DNA of 64,000 bases from Poa pratensis. Lineage: Eukaryota > Streptophyta > Magnoliopsida > Poales > Poaceae. Position 1 is the stretch's first letter; each line of letters starts with the position of its first letter. Below are positions 1 to 11,053 of this stretch, piece by piece. Position numbers and translations under genes: made by a program. The DNA lies in the NCBI GenBank assembly GCA_947311845.1, contig CAMZMU010000040.1, forward strand, positions 58,491,537 to 58,555,536. The letters run 5' to 3'. The notes below the pieces were generated by a model. It saw only the letters and a list, made by a program, of their open reading frames with translations, was not told the origin of the DNA and searched no databases.

Positions 1-978
1 TCCAGTTTTCCATTATTTGTCTACTCCCATTTCACTTGATGGCAATGAGAATTCCGACAGCAAAAGAAATGTGCTACACCGATGGTTCTTGATGTGATTC
101 TTATTTTCCAACAGATTCTGATATTATATGATAGCTTTAGTATTAACGTGCCATATGATATAATAAGCCGTGCGGATGCACGTGTTGATGACTAGTTTGT
201 TTAATTATGATATATCTAGACTTGTTACACATCTAGATACATCCGCATGTAGACAAATAGAAGTCATCTAATTTGGAACGGAGGGAGTACAAGATTGGAG
301 GCATTCGCGTTCGCCGCCGCCGTCTTCGTCGACAATCATCGCACTTGGCGTAATCGCCGCCTTCGTCGTCCATGGCATCACGACGCGAGACACGGAAACC
401 AATGGCGAAGAAAGTTTCTCGGAGTCCCTCTACACCACGAAGAGGTTGCCGTGTTGATCTATTTAATTTTCCAAATCGGCAGCAGCCTGACATCAAAGAG
501 CCGTCGGCAGCCCATTAACCGGATCAGATTCCGAGAGGGCAAAGGCCAAATCGAGCTGTTATTTCTTGCATGCAGGCAAGCAAAAGCAAGGCACGATCGT
601 TCGTGAAACATGTTTGAGTTTAATGAATACAGCACGGCACCGAGGCCTACTTGATTTCCGCTCCATGAAAAAACAACTCGATGTACCAACACAAGCTTTG
701 GTTCAAGGATTAAACATAGCCGACTTTTCAAAGTCGCCAACTTTAGCCGTGACTTCGATGACAGGCGGGACGCCGCCATCATCGTGTCGGGGTTAGACGG
801 ATTTATCGTCAGATTGCTAGCTGTTGTTTTCGATCGCCCAAACCTGATCAGTTTAGGAAGACATCGATTGGTACAAAACAACAAAGCACCGCGTTCCGGC
901 TTAATTACTAACGCGGCACAACGCCTCTCCGGCATATTATCGTCACGTTGCGGCTTAATGATAACCCAACACAACGTC
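1..978. mobile_element. Left remnant of outermost element F (internal region)
   Basis: This stretch flanks element C on the left and continues, after removal of C and one TSD copy, at 32827. No coding region is convincing. Bases about 753-960 resemble 34660-34850 on the other side of C, including the phrases gacgccgccatcatcg and gaagacatcgattggta and a cggcttaatt-type motif, so both flanks look like the same noncoding repeat-rich element. Bases 1-186 and 300-480 show nothing recognisable beyond GC-rich trinucleotide runs near 310-380. Assignment to F is inferred from the shared motifs and the TSD. Confidence 0.45.
187..289. mobile_element. Stowaway-type MITE, left end truncated
   Basis: The right end reads GGAACGGAGGGAG followed by TA at 288-289, the terminal motif and target site typical of grass Stowaway (Tc1/Mariner-derived) MITEs. 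The two halves are complementary: gatgacta near 187 pairs with the reverse of aagtcatc near 261, and tatctaga pairs with tctagata around a short centre. The expected CTCCCTCCGTTCC left end is missing, so the copy is truncated. It encodes nothing. Confidence 0.6.
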
Positions 979-1148
979 TGTCGTGGGTTTGTCACGTCAG
1001 ATGTCATGGAGTACTTCGTAGGTGTGGGATTGCGCGAGTCAATCGTCTCCGAGCTTGGTATCGTAGGAACAAAGATCAACATAGATTTACCCAGGTTCGG
1101 CCCCTCAATGTGAGGTAAAGACCTACTTCCTGCCTACCCTAAATTGGT
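979..1148 (-). repeat. 3' LTR of element C, outer part
   Basis: This matches 32306-32476 closely, starting tgtcgtgggtttgtcacg here against tgttgtgggtttgtcacg there. It is cut at 1148 by the insertion of A, whose TSD ttggt is 1144-1148, and resumes at 22284. Confidence 0.92.
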
Positions 1149-1738
1149 TGATGGGGGATCATAACCCGGTAGGCCCATGAAGAGGAAACGTGACCCGCCA
1201 GGTAGGAGGCCTGGCCAGGACAGTTGATCATCAACATGGGCCGAGTTACGTCGATGGGCCAGCAAGCTTGTCGGTGACCCGGCTTATACAGAGAAGATTC
1301 TAGAAGACCCGGAGGCGGTACGCGCAATGGAATCCAGGACTTGGAGAACACGAAGATTAGAGGATGTAGAGTAGGACTCCGAGTACGGGTGGAACCCGGC
1401 TTTACTTTGTACCGACCAGGAGACCCGGCCATCTATATAAGCGGGCTCCTAGGTCATAGTTAGACAAGTTTTGACTAGCGAGAGAATCAGAGAGATCATC
1501 GCTACCAAGCGCACCCTGTAACCTAGATCGAGATCCGGCTCTGTTGTCGTAGCTGGGTTATCGAGATCGAGATCAATAATAACATAGCAGGAAGTAGGTT
1601 TTTATCTCCAATGGAGAGGCCGAACCTGGGTAAACCCCTTGTCCTCGCAGAGCTAAACAAACTCCCAGACACTAGTTTCGCCTGGCCCAACAACTCAAGT
1701 TACCCTATGGTAACATCTGCCGTGTCAACCCCACGACA
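1149..1738 (+). repeat. 5' LTR of element A
   Basis: It begins tgatggggg and ends cacgaca, matching 21695-22278. A TATA box, tatataag, lies at about 1434-1441, so the RNA should start a few tens of bases downstream. The final 32 bases already contain the in-frame ATG (1707) of the first gag reading frame. Confidence 0.95.
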
Positions 1739-2357
1739 GTTGGCGCCCACCGTGGGGCCTGCGTCCAAAGGTGTCATCATCATGGGAGAAGGTATGCAAG
1801 GAATCAAGAACTTTGTTTTCGGCGAGGTTACCATCAACTCGCAAGGAGAATCCATCGTCGACGATTCTGGCTGGGGGCCCGAATCGGATCTGCTCGAATC
1901 AGGTGATGTTATTCCAATTGGCAAGATTAATGTTTTCGTTGGTATGGTACATGCGATTAGATCTGCTAGTGATGAAGATTATGAATCTGTGCCAGGAGCC
2001 GCCATGCTCGTTCAATCTGACGAGGAGGAGTCAGTAGGCACGGCGGAGGCCGGGTCACCATTGGTCACGCACGAGGAACGGTCGGGAAAGCCGGCATGGA
2101 TCCCGGGTGACGCAATAGAGCATGAGGAGGACACCGAATCGATCTTACCCCTGTTTGAGACCCGGTATGGATACGAGGCTGAGGAGGAAGACGAGGAGGA
2201 GCTGGAGTCCTTCCCAAGTCCAGTAAGGAGGGTAGCTGTTTACACAGCTCATTCGATCAACGCAGGAGCGTCACCATCAACCGTTGTTCCACCAGCCCCA
2301 AACCCGGATCAACAGCAGCCACAGTTACCACAGATACTGGAGACCCGGCTTCGGTGA
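1707..2357 (+). CDS. N-terminal gag-region ORF of element A, starting in the LTR
   Basis: This frame begins at an ATG in the last bases of the 5' LTR, reads through the primer site and continues about 200 codons. An in-frame ATG also lies at 1611, but the 3' LTR copy of that start is frameshifted, so 1707 is favoured. The N-terminus shares the P-R-Q-L-A-P-T-V-G peptide with D and nearly with C. A second shared block, VIPIGKINVFVG, occurs in C as VPIGSMKIFVG. The C-terminal half is acidic. The stop at 2355-2357 overlaps the next frame by a few bases, suggesting an old frameshift in one longer gag. No domain that I can name with confidence is present; a leader or pre-gag role is inferred from position. 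Confidence 0.6.
   Translation: MVTSAVSTPRQLAPTVGPASKGVIIMGEGMQGIKNFVFGEVTINSQGESIVDDSGWGPESDLLESGDVIPIGKINVFVGMVHAIRSASDEDYESVPGAAMLVQSDEEESVGTAEAGSPLVTHEERSGKPAWIPGDAIEHEEDTESILPLFETRYGYEAEEEDEEELESFPSPVRRVAVYTAHSINAGASPSTVVPPAPNPDQQQPQLPQILETRLR
1741..1758 (+). other. tRNA primer binding site of element A
   Basis: The sequence tggcgcccaccgtggggc starts two bases after the 5' LTR, the standard place for minus-strand priming. The same 18 bases serve D and, on the minus strand, C. It lies inside an open reading frame (QLAPTVG), which is unusual. Confidence 0.8.
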
Positions 2358-3020
2358 CGGATGAAAGTGAAGACACGGCTCGTTACAGAAACAGCTTCGG
2401 TTTCCTCAATAATCGGGCTCAGGGCGAAGAAAGAGACAATACGGCTAGTGCTCCTGCTCTGTTCAACAATGGCCTGACCCTGGACCCAACAGCGCTTACA
2501 AGGTTGGTTACCCCAGAGAATGCAGCAGTGCGAGCTATGGAGTTAGATACAGCACGTCGGGCTTTGGAACAAATGCGTAGAGATACAATGGCAGAAAAAC
2601 AGCAGGTGGCAGCCAGACAAAAGCAAATTGAAGAGCAAGAGAATTGTCTCAATGACATGACTCGGGTTCACCAGAGAAGACACCAGAGCCGGTTGGCTCC
2701 CGGAGGGAATACCATAAACCCAGCAGTATTATTCAGGACTCCAGTGGATCAACCCATTGGCGTGGTCCAAGGAAACCCGGTCATCAGGACACCCGTGGAG
2801 AAAAACAGAGGAACTACTGGAGCCGAGGCCGCGTTGGTTGGGACACCGGGTTTGCTTGCCGGAGGAGCCGGGGGAAATCCGGGTCTGCCACCGCGAACAC
2901 CGAGATTCCACACGCCGGCGGGTCATTATTCCAATCCAGCGGATAACGTGTACGCCGCAACTTTAGCGCTCGACTGTATTCCCCTAGGAGACTCGCCAGC
3001 AGAGATTGAAGCCCGGCGTG
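2354..3020 (+). pseudogene. Gag of element A, middle part, cut by element B
   Basis: This frame continues from the preceding one after a one-step frame change. It contains a helical, charged stretch (roughly residues 55-110) with the look of a coiled coil, then a Pro/Gly-rich linker. The frame is interrupted at 3020 by element B and resumes at 9697 with RAIDM. D carries an equivalent coiled-coil and linker arrangement. The product would be part of the particle-forming Gag protein; the break removes function. Confidence 0.6.
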
Positions 3021-4585
3021 TGATACGTCTCAAACGTATCTATAATTTCTGATGTTCCATGTTTATATTATACCAATTGTTACATGTTTTATATACACTT
3101 CATAGCATTTTTATGCATTTTCTGGGACTAACCTATTAACAAGATGCCACAGTGTCAGTTCCTGTTTTCTGCTGTTTTGTATTCCAGAAAAGCTGTTCTG
3201 GAAATATTCTCGGAATTGGACGAAACTTGGACAGGACCTCCTATTTTTCCAACACGTACACGGAGTCCAAAGGAGAGACGAAGACGACCTAGGAAGCAGC
3301 CACACAATGGGGCAGCGCGGGCCCACCTCCTGCCGCGCCGTGGGGTGGTGTGGCCCCCTCGGGTGCCTCCAGCCGCCGCCCTTTCGCCTATATAATCCCC
3401 CCGACGCGAAAACCCTAAATACCCGAGCCATTATCCACGAAAAGTTCCAGAGACGCCGCCGTCGTCAACCCTAGCTCGGGAGGGTTCCGAAGCTCTTCCT
3501 GGCACCCTGCCTGAGAGGGGAATCATCACCGGAGGGCTCTACATCGCCATGCCTGCCTCCGGAGTGATGCGTGAGTAGTTCATCCTTGGACTACGGGTCC
3601 ATAGCAGTAGCTAGATGGTTGTCTCTCCTCCTTGTGCTATCATGTTTAGATCTTGTGAGCTGCCTATCATGATCAAGATCATATTATTGTAATGCTACAT
3701 GTTGTGTTTGCTGGGATCCGATGAATATTGAATACTATGTCAAGTTGATTGTCAATCCATCTTATATGTTATTTATGATCTTGCATGCTCTCCGTTTCTA
3801 GTAGATGCTTTGGCCAAGTAGATGCTTTTAACTCCAAGAGGGAGTATTTATGCTAGATAGTGGGTTCAGTCTCCAGTAATCTGGGAGAGTGACAGCAACT
3901 TCTAAGGTTGTGGATGTGCTGTTGCCACTAGGGGTAAAACAGCAATGCTTTGTCTAAGGATAATTGTATTGTTTACATTACGCACTTTACTAATGCAATA
4001 ATCTGTTGCTTGCAACTTAATACCAACCGGGAACACGGATGTCAACCTGAAGGTGGATTATTAGTCATAGATGATGTTGGATAACGGTCTATGTATCATG
4101 TTGTAATGCCCAATTGAATATCATAGTAGTCATCTTGTCATATATATGCATTGTTATGCGCTCAATATTTTATCAATTGCCCAGCTGTAATTTGTTCACC
4201 CAGCATGTTAGTTATCTTTTATGGAGAGACACCACTAGTGAACTGTGGACCCCGGTCCATTATTTTACACTGATAATACAACCAACTGCAATCATTGTTC
4301 CTTTTCATTCTCTGTAATTAAACACTATTTTCCACACCATACGTTTAATCCTTTGTTTTCAGCAAGCTGGTGAGATTGACAACCTCACTGTTTCGTTGGG
4401 GCAAAGTAGTTTGATTGTGTTGTGTGCAGGTTCCACGTCAGCGCGCCACTGACAACCTTCAGAAGTGATTTCTTACTCCTACTGGATTGATAACCTTGGT
4501 ATCTTACTGAGGGAAAACTTGCTGCGGCACTGCTTCATACCTTCCTCTTGGGGTCTCCCAACGAACGTGTGCTTTCACGTCATCA
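3021..4585 (+). repeat. 5' LTR of element B
   Basis: It matches 8187-9691. A promoter-like stretch with ctatataatccc lies near 3389-3400. Short reading frames in the LTR appear in both copies but are not conserved as protein, so I do not call genes there. Confidence 0.93.
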
Positions 4586-4597
4586 AGCAATATTTTT

Positions 4598-4615
4598 TGG
4601 CGCCGTTGCCGGGGA
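4598..4615 (+). other. tRNA primer binding site of element B
   Basis: The sequence tggcgccgttgccgggga lies 12 bases after the 5' LTR and is the typical primer site of Athila-like elements. The wide spacing from the LTR end is itself usual for this group. Confidence 0.8.
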
Positions 4616-4794
4616 GTAAGAGGATTTCTGCAAAGGGAGTCTCACGCTTCCAATCTCTTTACTTTGTTTTTGTCTTGCTTAGTTACTTTTATTTTATCTT
4701 GTTTGCTTTTAAATATCAAAAACACAAAAAAATTAGTTTCCTGCATCTAGTTTATTTCGGTTCATTATTATGTCTAGATCTTTACTTGTTATCA

Positions 4795-5575
4795 ATGGAT
4801 ACTCTTCTTGAAACTTGTCCTATGGCTGAAAACAACATGAGATAGCTTTATGAAATTTATCTTGAGTTAGGACATGAAGTGTTTGAAGGGAAAATTAAAA
4901 AACCTATGGAACTTTATTTCATGATAATACCAATGTTATTGGTATGCACTTTTTGAACACGGTTATTGCTAATGCTATGGAAAACCATAAGCTTGGGGAT
5001 GTTGGTATTGATTCTTTGGAAATATCTCCTTTTGATAAATTTGAAGTAACAAACACTTGACTCAACAAAATAAAATAGCAGAACTACCAAATATTTCCCC
5101 CGCTGTTGTTTATGAAAATCCATGCTATTATAATAAATCTTATGATAATCCTCTATTTGTTCCTACTACTGATATTCATGATAATGAGAAGGTTTTCTTA
5201 GATTTATATGATCATGCTCTAGATGATGGTCCTGTATTGCCTGATGATATTAATTATACTACTATTGTTAAAAGTGGGTTTGATGACCCCACTGTTTTTG
5301 AGATTAATAAAAATTATGTGTTTGTAGATCATGAAAAGAATGCTTTATGTGATAGTTATATTGTTGAGTTTGTTCATGATGCTACTGAAAGTTATTATGA
5401 GAGAGGAAAATATGGTTGTAAAAGTTTTCAAGTCACTAAAACACCTCTTTTTATGTTGAAAGTTTTGAAGTTGCATTTGTTTCATCTTCTTATGCTAGTT
5501 GCTTTATGCTTCAATAATTTATTTTATTACAAGATTCCTTTGCATAGGAAGTGGGTTAGACTTAAATATGTTTGA
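4795..5575 (+). pseudogene. Gag-like ORF remnant of element B, function unknown
   Basis: A broken reading frame starts at an ATG near 4795 (MDTLLETCPM), is stopped by TAG after 16 codons, shifts frame, and then runs open for about 170 codons to 5575. The longer part is rich in Asn, Asp and Tyr, has repeated asparagine-proline-leucine phrases and a hydrophobic C-terminal segment around residues 132-160. I recognise no zinc knuckle, protease or polymerase motif. By position, just after the primer site, it occupies the place of gag. It could be a diverged structural protein or an unrelated element-specific ORF. The stop and frameshift argue that it is no longer made intact. Confidence 0.5.
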
Positions 5576-8171
5576 TATTTACCTTTGATGCTCTCTTTTG
5601 TTTTTCAACTCTTATTCTATAAGAGCATCATTAAAATCTTCTAGCCTAGCTAAAAGGCGTTAAAGAAAGCGCTTATGGAGGCAACCCATTTTATATTTCT
5701 GCAATTTTTCTTTTTTGAGTCAAGGAGTTGTTTACTTCTGTAACAACCTTTGTATCTTTACTTTTTCGAATTGTTGTGCCAAGTAGAGCCTCTAATAGGA
5801 AGATGATGCTAGATTTGGATTTCTGCGCAGGAACAGATTTCTGCTGTTCACCGTATTGCTTCTATAAAATCACAGAAAAATTATTTAAATCTGAAATTTT
5901 GTGCGTGATCCTCAGATATGTACGCATCTTTCATTAGTTTTGAGTTTTTCGATTGAGCAACGTAAGTGCCTCGAAAAAATTCGTCTTTACGGACTGTTCT
6001 GTTTTAGACAGATTCTGTCTTTTATTTTGCATTCTCTCTTTTACTAGTGTTGAGTGGAATTCTTTTTTTGGTGGAAGAGCTTCACATAACATCAGTGGCA
6101 GTAGCTAATGTTTAAAAGTAATTCATGTTTGTGTCCTTATAGAACATGTGAGTTTTTGATTGTGCACTAACCCTCTAATGAGAATTATTCTGAGTTTGGT
6201 GTGGCGGAAGTTTTCAAGGGTCAAGAGAGAGGATGATATAATGTGATCAAGAAGAGTGAAGAGCTTAAGCTTGGGGATGCTCCCATGGATCACCCCAGCA
6301 TATTTCAAGAAGACTCAAGCGTCTAAGCTTGGGGATGCCCAAGGCATCCCCTTCTTCATCAGCAACTTATCAGGTCATCTCTAGTGAAACTATATTTTAA
6401 TTCTTTCACATCATATGTGCTTTACTTGGAGCGTCTGTGTGCTTTTATTTTCGCATTGTTATTTTATTTTCTGAGATCAACTTGTTGGATCCTAGCAATC
6501 TTGTTTGGGAGAGAGACACGCTCCGCTTTTTCATATGAATACTCCTATTCTTCACTTATACTTGTTGAGTATTCTTGTCTAGCTACTGCTATGCTTTTAG
6601 CTCCTGTTTTTCATGCATCTCTTGTTCAGAGCTGTTAGTTCTTTTAGAAAGTACTCTTTGCTTCACTTATAATTGTTTGGAGAGTTTGTGTTGAAATAAA
6701 TTGATTGGTGTTTGGTTGGAACAGAAAATGTTGCATGTGGTAGATGGTATAATGGAAAAAGCTTACATATTCTTGTAGATCACTGTCTTGGATAATTTGA
6801 TACTTGTCAATTGTTTTGAGTTATCAAGTAGTTCATGTTTAAGCTTTTGTATCATGTAGTTAAAACCTATTAGTGAAAACTACCGTAAAGCTTGTTGAAA
6901 TTTGGTTTGTATGATTGGTATCTCTAAGGTCTAGATATTTTCTAGTAAAAGGGTTTGGTTAACAAGGAAGACAGTGTAGAGTCTTATAATGCTTGCAATA
7001 TGTTTTCATATGAGTCTTGTTGTCGGTTGATATCCTGTGTTTGCTTCAAATAACCTTGCTAGCCTAAACTCTGTACTGAGAGGGAATGCTTCTCGTGCAT
7101 CCAAAACCTTGAGCCAAAATCCATGCCATTTGTGTCCACCATAACTACCTATATGTGGTATTTCCTTGCCACTCCAAGTAAATTTTTCATGTGCTACCTT
7201 TAAACTATTCAAAACTTTATTATTCCTTTTTGTGTCAATGTTTACCAAGCTCATGAGGACGGGGTGGATGTCTTTATGTCAACTGTCAAACAGACTTTAC
7301 CACCGGACTAGTGGCATATACATCCGCTTATCCATTAATTTTGCAAAAAGAGCTGGCAAATGGGGTGCCCAGTCCCAATTAATTACAACTTTAACCGCTT
7401 AATTCTCTTCACATTTTTGCCCTGATTTATCAGTCAAGCAATGACCAGTGAAATATCTGCATGTGTAAACAAAAGAGAAAGAGGGATGATCTGCCTTGCT
7501 GGTAGAAATAACGTCCTTCATGGGAGCCGCTCTTAAAAGTCTGGTTGGCAGGGGTCATATTGTACTTTCCATTTTCTGATTCGTTGACAATTAACAAACA
7601 CCTCCAAAACTTATTTTTACTCTCTATATGATTTCAAAAACTTAAAAAGCTCTAGCACATGATTTAATCCCTGCTTCCCTCTGCGAAGGGCCTTTCTTTT
7701 ACTTTTATGTTGAGTCAGTTTCCTACTTCTTTCTATCTCAGAAGCAAACACTAGTGTCAACTTTGGTGCAACAATTTTTATATGCTAGTATATTGTACTT
7801 ATTATATTGCTTTGTGTTGACAAATATCCATGAGATATACATGTTGAAAGTTGAAAGCAATTGCTGAAGCTTAAATCTTCCTTTGTGTTGGTTAAATACC
7901 TTTTACTTAGAATCTATTGCTTTATGAGTTAACTCTTATGCAAAACTTTTGATGCTTGTCTCGAAAGTACTATTCATGAAAAGTTTTTGCTTATATGATT
8001 CAGTTGTTTGCTCATTATCTATTTGCTAGCAAACTATAGACCATTGACCTGGATCACTTCATTCATAACATGTGCTTTACAATACTATTTGATCAAGATT
8101 ATGATTGTAGCATGTCACCTCAGAAATTATTTTGTTTTTATCGTTTTACCTACTCGAGGACGAGTAGAACT
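5576..8171 (+). other. Noncoding internal region of element B
   Basis: This AT-rich stretch of 2.6 kb has no convincing gene on either strand. It holds two internal copies of the polypurine-like motif aagcttggggatg (6267-6279 and 6325-6337), which also occurs at 4989 and at the true polypurine tract (8172). Otherwise I see no domain-coding sequence and no further transposon border. Confidence 0.6.
6331..6351 (+). other. Perfect hairpin next to internal polypurine-like motif
   Basis: Nine bases, ggggatgcc, are followed by the loop caa and the exact complement ggcatcccc. The hairpin begins within the internal aagcttggggatg copy at 6325. Confidence 0.7.
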
Positions 8172-8186
8172 AAGCTTGGGGATGCT
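8172..8186 (+). other. Polypurine tract region of element B
   Basis: The sequence aagcttggggatgct ends directly at the 3' LTR start (8187) and is the expected plus-strand priming site. Confidence 0.65.
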
Positions 8187-9691
8187 TGATACGTCTCAAA
8201 CGTATCTATAATTTCTGATGTTCCATGTTGATATTATACCAATTGTTACATGTTTTATATACACTTCATAGCATTTTTATGCATTTTCTGGGACTAACCT
8301 ATTAACAAGATGCCACAGTGCCAGTTCCTGTTTTCTGCTGTTTTTGTATTCCAGAAAAGCTGTTCTGGAAATATTCTCGGAATTGGACGAAACTTGGACA
8401 GATCCTATTTTTCCAACACGTACACGGAGTCCAAAGGAGAGACGGAGACGACCTAGGAGGCAGCCACACCATGGGGCGGCGGGCCCACCTCCTGCCGCGC
8501 CGTGGGGTGGTGTGGGCCCCTCGGGTGCCTCCAGCCCCGCCCTTTCGCCTATATAATCCCCGACGCGAAAACCCTAAATACCCGAGCCATTATCCACGAA
8601 AAGTTCCAGAGACGCCGTCGTCAACCCTAGCTCGGGAGGGTTCAGAAGCTCTTCCCGGCACCCTGCCGGAGAGGGGAATCATCACCGGAGGGCTCTACAT
8701 CACCATGCCTGCCTCCGGAGTGATGCGTGAGTAGTTCATCCTTGGACTACGGGTCCATAGCAGTAGCTAGATGGTTGTCTCTCCTCCTTGTGCTATCATG
8801 TTTAGATCTTGTGAGCTGCCTATCATGATCAAGATCATTATTGTAATGCTACATGTTGTGTTTGCTGGGATCCGATGAATATTGAATACTATGTCAAGTT
8901 GATTATCAATCTATCTTATATGTTATTTATGATCTTGCATGCTTTCCGTTACTAGTAGATGCTTTGGCCAAGTAGATGCTTTAACTCCAAGAGGGAGTAT
9001 TTATGCTAGATAGTGGGTTCAGTCTCTAGTAATCTGGGAGAGTGACAGCAACTTCTAAGGTTGTGGATGTGCTGTTGCCACTAGGGGTAAAACAGCAATG
9101 CTTTGTCTAAGGATAATTGTATTGTTTACATTACACACTTTACTTAATGCAATAATCTGTTGCTTGCAACTTAATACCAACGGGGAACACGGATGCAACC
9201 TGAAGGTGGATTATTAGTCATAGATGTTGGATAACGGTCTATGTATCATGTTGTAATGCCCAATTGAATATCATAGTAGTCATCTTGTCATATATATGCA
9301 TTGTTATGCGCTCAATATTTTATCAATTGCCCAGCTGTAATTTGTTCACCCAGCATGTTAGTTATCTTTTATGGAGAGACACCACTAGTGAACTGTGGAC
9401 CCCGGTCCATTATTTTACACTGATAATACAACCAACTGCAATCATTGTTCCTTTTCATTCTCTGTAATTAAGCCGGTGAGATTGACAACCTCACTGTTTC
9501 GTTGGGGCAAAGTAGTTTGATTGTGTTGTGTGTAGGTTCCACGTCAGCGCGCCACTGACAACCTTCAGAAGTGATTTCTTACTCCTACTGGATTGATAAC
9601 CTTGTTATCTTACTGAGGGAAAACTTGCTGCTGCACTGCTTCATACCTTCCTCTTGGGGTCTCCCAACGAACGTGTGCTTTCACGTCATCA
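8187..9691 (+). repeat. 3' LTR of element B
   Basis: It matches 3021-4585 at about 98.5% by eye, with a deletion of roughly 45 bp at about 9471 relative to the 5' copy. It ends gtcatca followed by the TSD gcgtg. Confidence 0.93.
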
Positions 9692-11053
9692 GCGTGCCAT
9701 TGACATGTTACGCACCACAGTAGTACAGCAAGTACAGTAGTCAAAGGACAAAAGTGCACTTCATTCAACAACTTATCGTAGTAAGCGTACCAAGAGCCGC
9801 CACGGCGAAACCCCGCCGCAAGCCGGGTTAGCCGCATCGCCGCAGCAAAACCAGAACAACCAGCAACATCAACCCGCCCCAGCAGTATCGGTGGCTCAGC
9901 AGATAGTTAATGGATCGCGAGCGAGAAGAACGGCCAGCGCGAACCCGGCGGCACCTGTCGTAGCAGTGCCACAAGGAGGACCCGGCGCCACGGCAGCAGC
10001 GTCCATAAGCTCACCAGGTAACAATAATTTCTTAGCAAGTTCTTCTAACTTAGCCGGGCCAAAGTGTCTTTCAGATGCCATTAGAGCGGAGCCTTTCCCT
10101 GAGAAGTTCAAGGAGCCCAACAAGATATCCAATTACGAGCCTAGCGTGGACCCGGCAAGCTGGTTGAGCAGTTATGAGATAGCAATGTGTATTCGCAACG
10201 CCACGGAGAATGTTTGTGCAAAGTATATGTACTTGATGATGAGCGATGGAGCAGCAAAGTTATGGTTCAAAAACCTACCATAAAAGTCCATCAATTCCTG
10301 GGACGAGTTAAAAGCAGTTTTCATCAAGCACTTTCAAGGTACATGCAAGCGTTTGTTTTCTATTGAGGACCTTGATCGCTGTGTACAGAGGAAGGGCAAG
10401 TCAGCGCGGCATTGGATGAGACGGGTTACGGAGATCCTCCACTCCTCATCTGGTATTGAGCCCAAGGATGCAATTTCATCGATGGAAAAGACATGCAAGT
10501 TTGTTCCCCTAGTCCAGAAGCTGGGCCGTATGAAGGAGGGCCACCGGGTCAAGCCAGTCACCATGGCTGAGTTGATGGATGCTTGCAACAGGCACGCAGC
10601 CACGGACAAGACCCAGGATGATAATGAGGAAGAGAAAGGGAAAGGTCCAGTGAATAATGGAGGAAAGAACAACAATGGCAATGGAAGCAATAACAACAAC
10701 AACCAGAATCAACACAAGCGTGGGCACAATGAGGAAGTTCAGAGTTGGTGGCAAACACAAATGCCGGGTTTCAGAGGCAAAGGATGGAAGGAAATTTTCA
10801 GGACAATAGAGGGTATCAAGGAAATAATGGGAACTACAATGGTGGAAACAACTATCAAATGTCACGTCCAACCAGCACTGAAGAGGCTTTCAGGATGCCG
10901 TGTCCTCGCCATAGCAGGAACGGTAGACCCGCCAATCACTCGTTGGCCCAGTGTGTGGACTTAAACAGGTGGAAAAACAATGAGATACAGAGAGCACTGC
11001 AAGGGGCAGGCAGAGGTGGAGGACCCGGCTACAGGTCTTTTGACTGGAGCTAA
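9692..11053 (+). pseudogene. Gag (capsid and nucleocapsid part) of element A
   Basis: After element B the frame resumes and encodes the conserved retrotransposon gag core, with the phrase FPEKFKEPNKISNYE near 10090 and a WLSSYEIAM block near 10160. Stops interrupt it at about 9738 and at 10281-10283, after which the homologous frame continues (KHFQGTCKRLFSI). A Gly/Asn-rich linker follows around 10620-10720, with a frame change near 10740. The nucleocapsid motif near 10910-10970 is C-x2-H-x8-H-x4-C rather than the usual CCHC. Gag packages the element RNA in virus-like particles in the cytoplasm. The stops show that this copy is defective. Confidence 0.8.

Larger units (their letters stand above)
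3021..9691 (+). mobile_element. Element B: non-autonomous Athila-like LTR retrotransposon
   Basis: B has LTRs of 1565 and 1505 bp starting tgatacgtctc and ending gtcatca, with a perfect TSD gcgtg (3016-3020 and 9692-9696). Its primer site tggcgccgttgccgggga is the one seen in Athila-type elements. The 3.6 kb internal region has no protease, RT or integrase, so mobility would depend on proteins from another element. The LTRs differ by about 22 substitutions by eye (about 1.5%) plus small indels and a deletion of roughly 45 bp in the 3' LTR near 9471. Family-level naming (WHAM or Sabrina group) is only a guess. Confidence 0.92.

Noticed and set aside
1741..1758. Primer sites as tRNA genes or tRNA fragments
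   Set aside because: Only 18 bases match a tRNA 3' end and they sit exactly at LTR ends; no cloverleaf sequence surrounds them.
3144..3431. Short frames in the LTRs of element B on both strands
   Set aside because: They occur in both LTR copies with frame-changing indels between them, so they are not maintained as protein.
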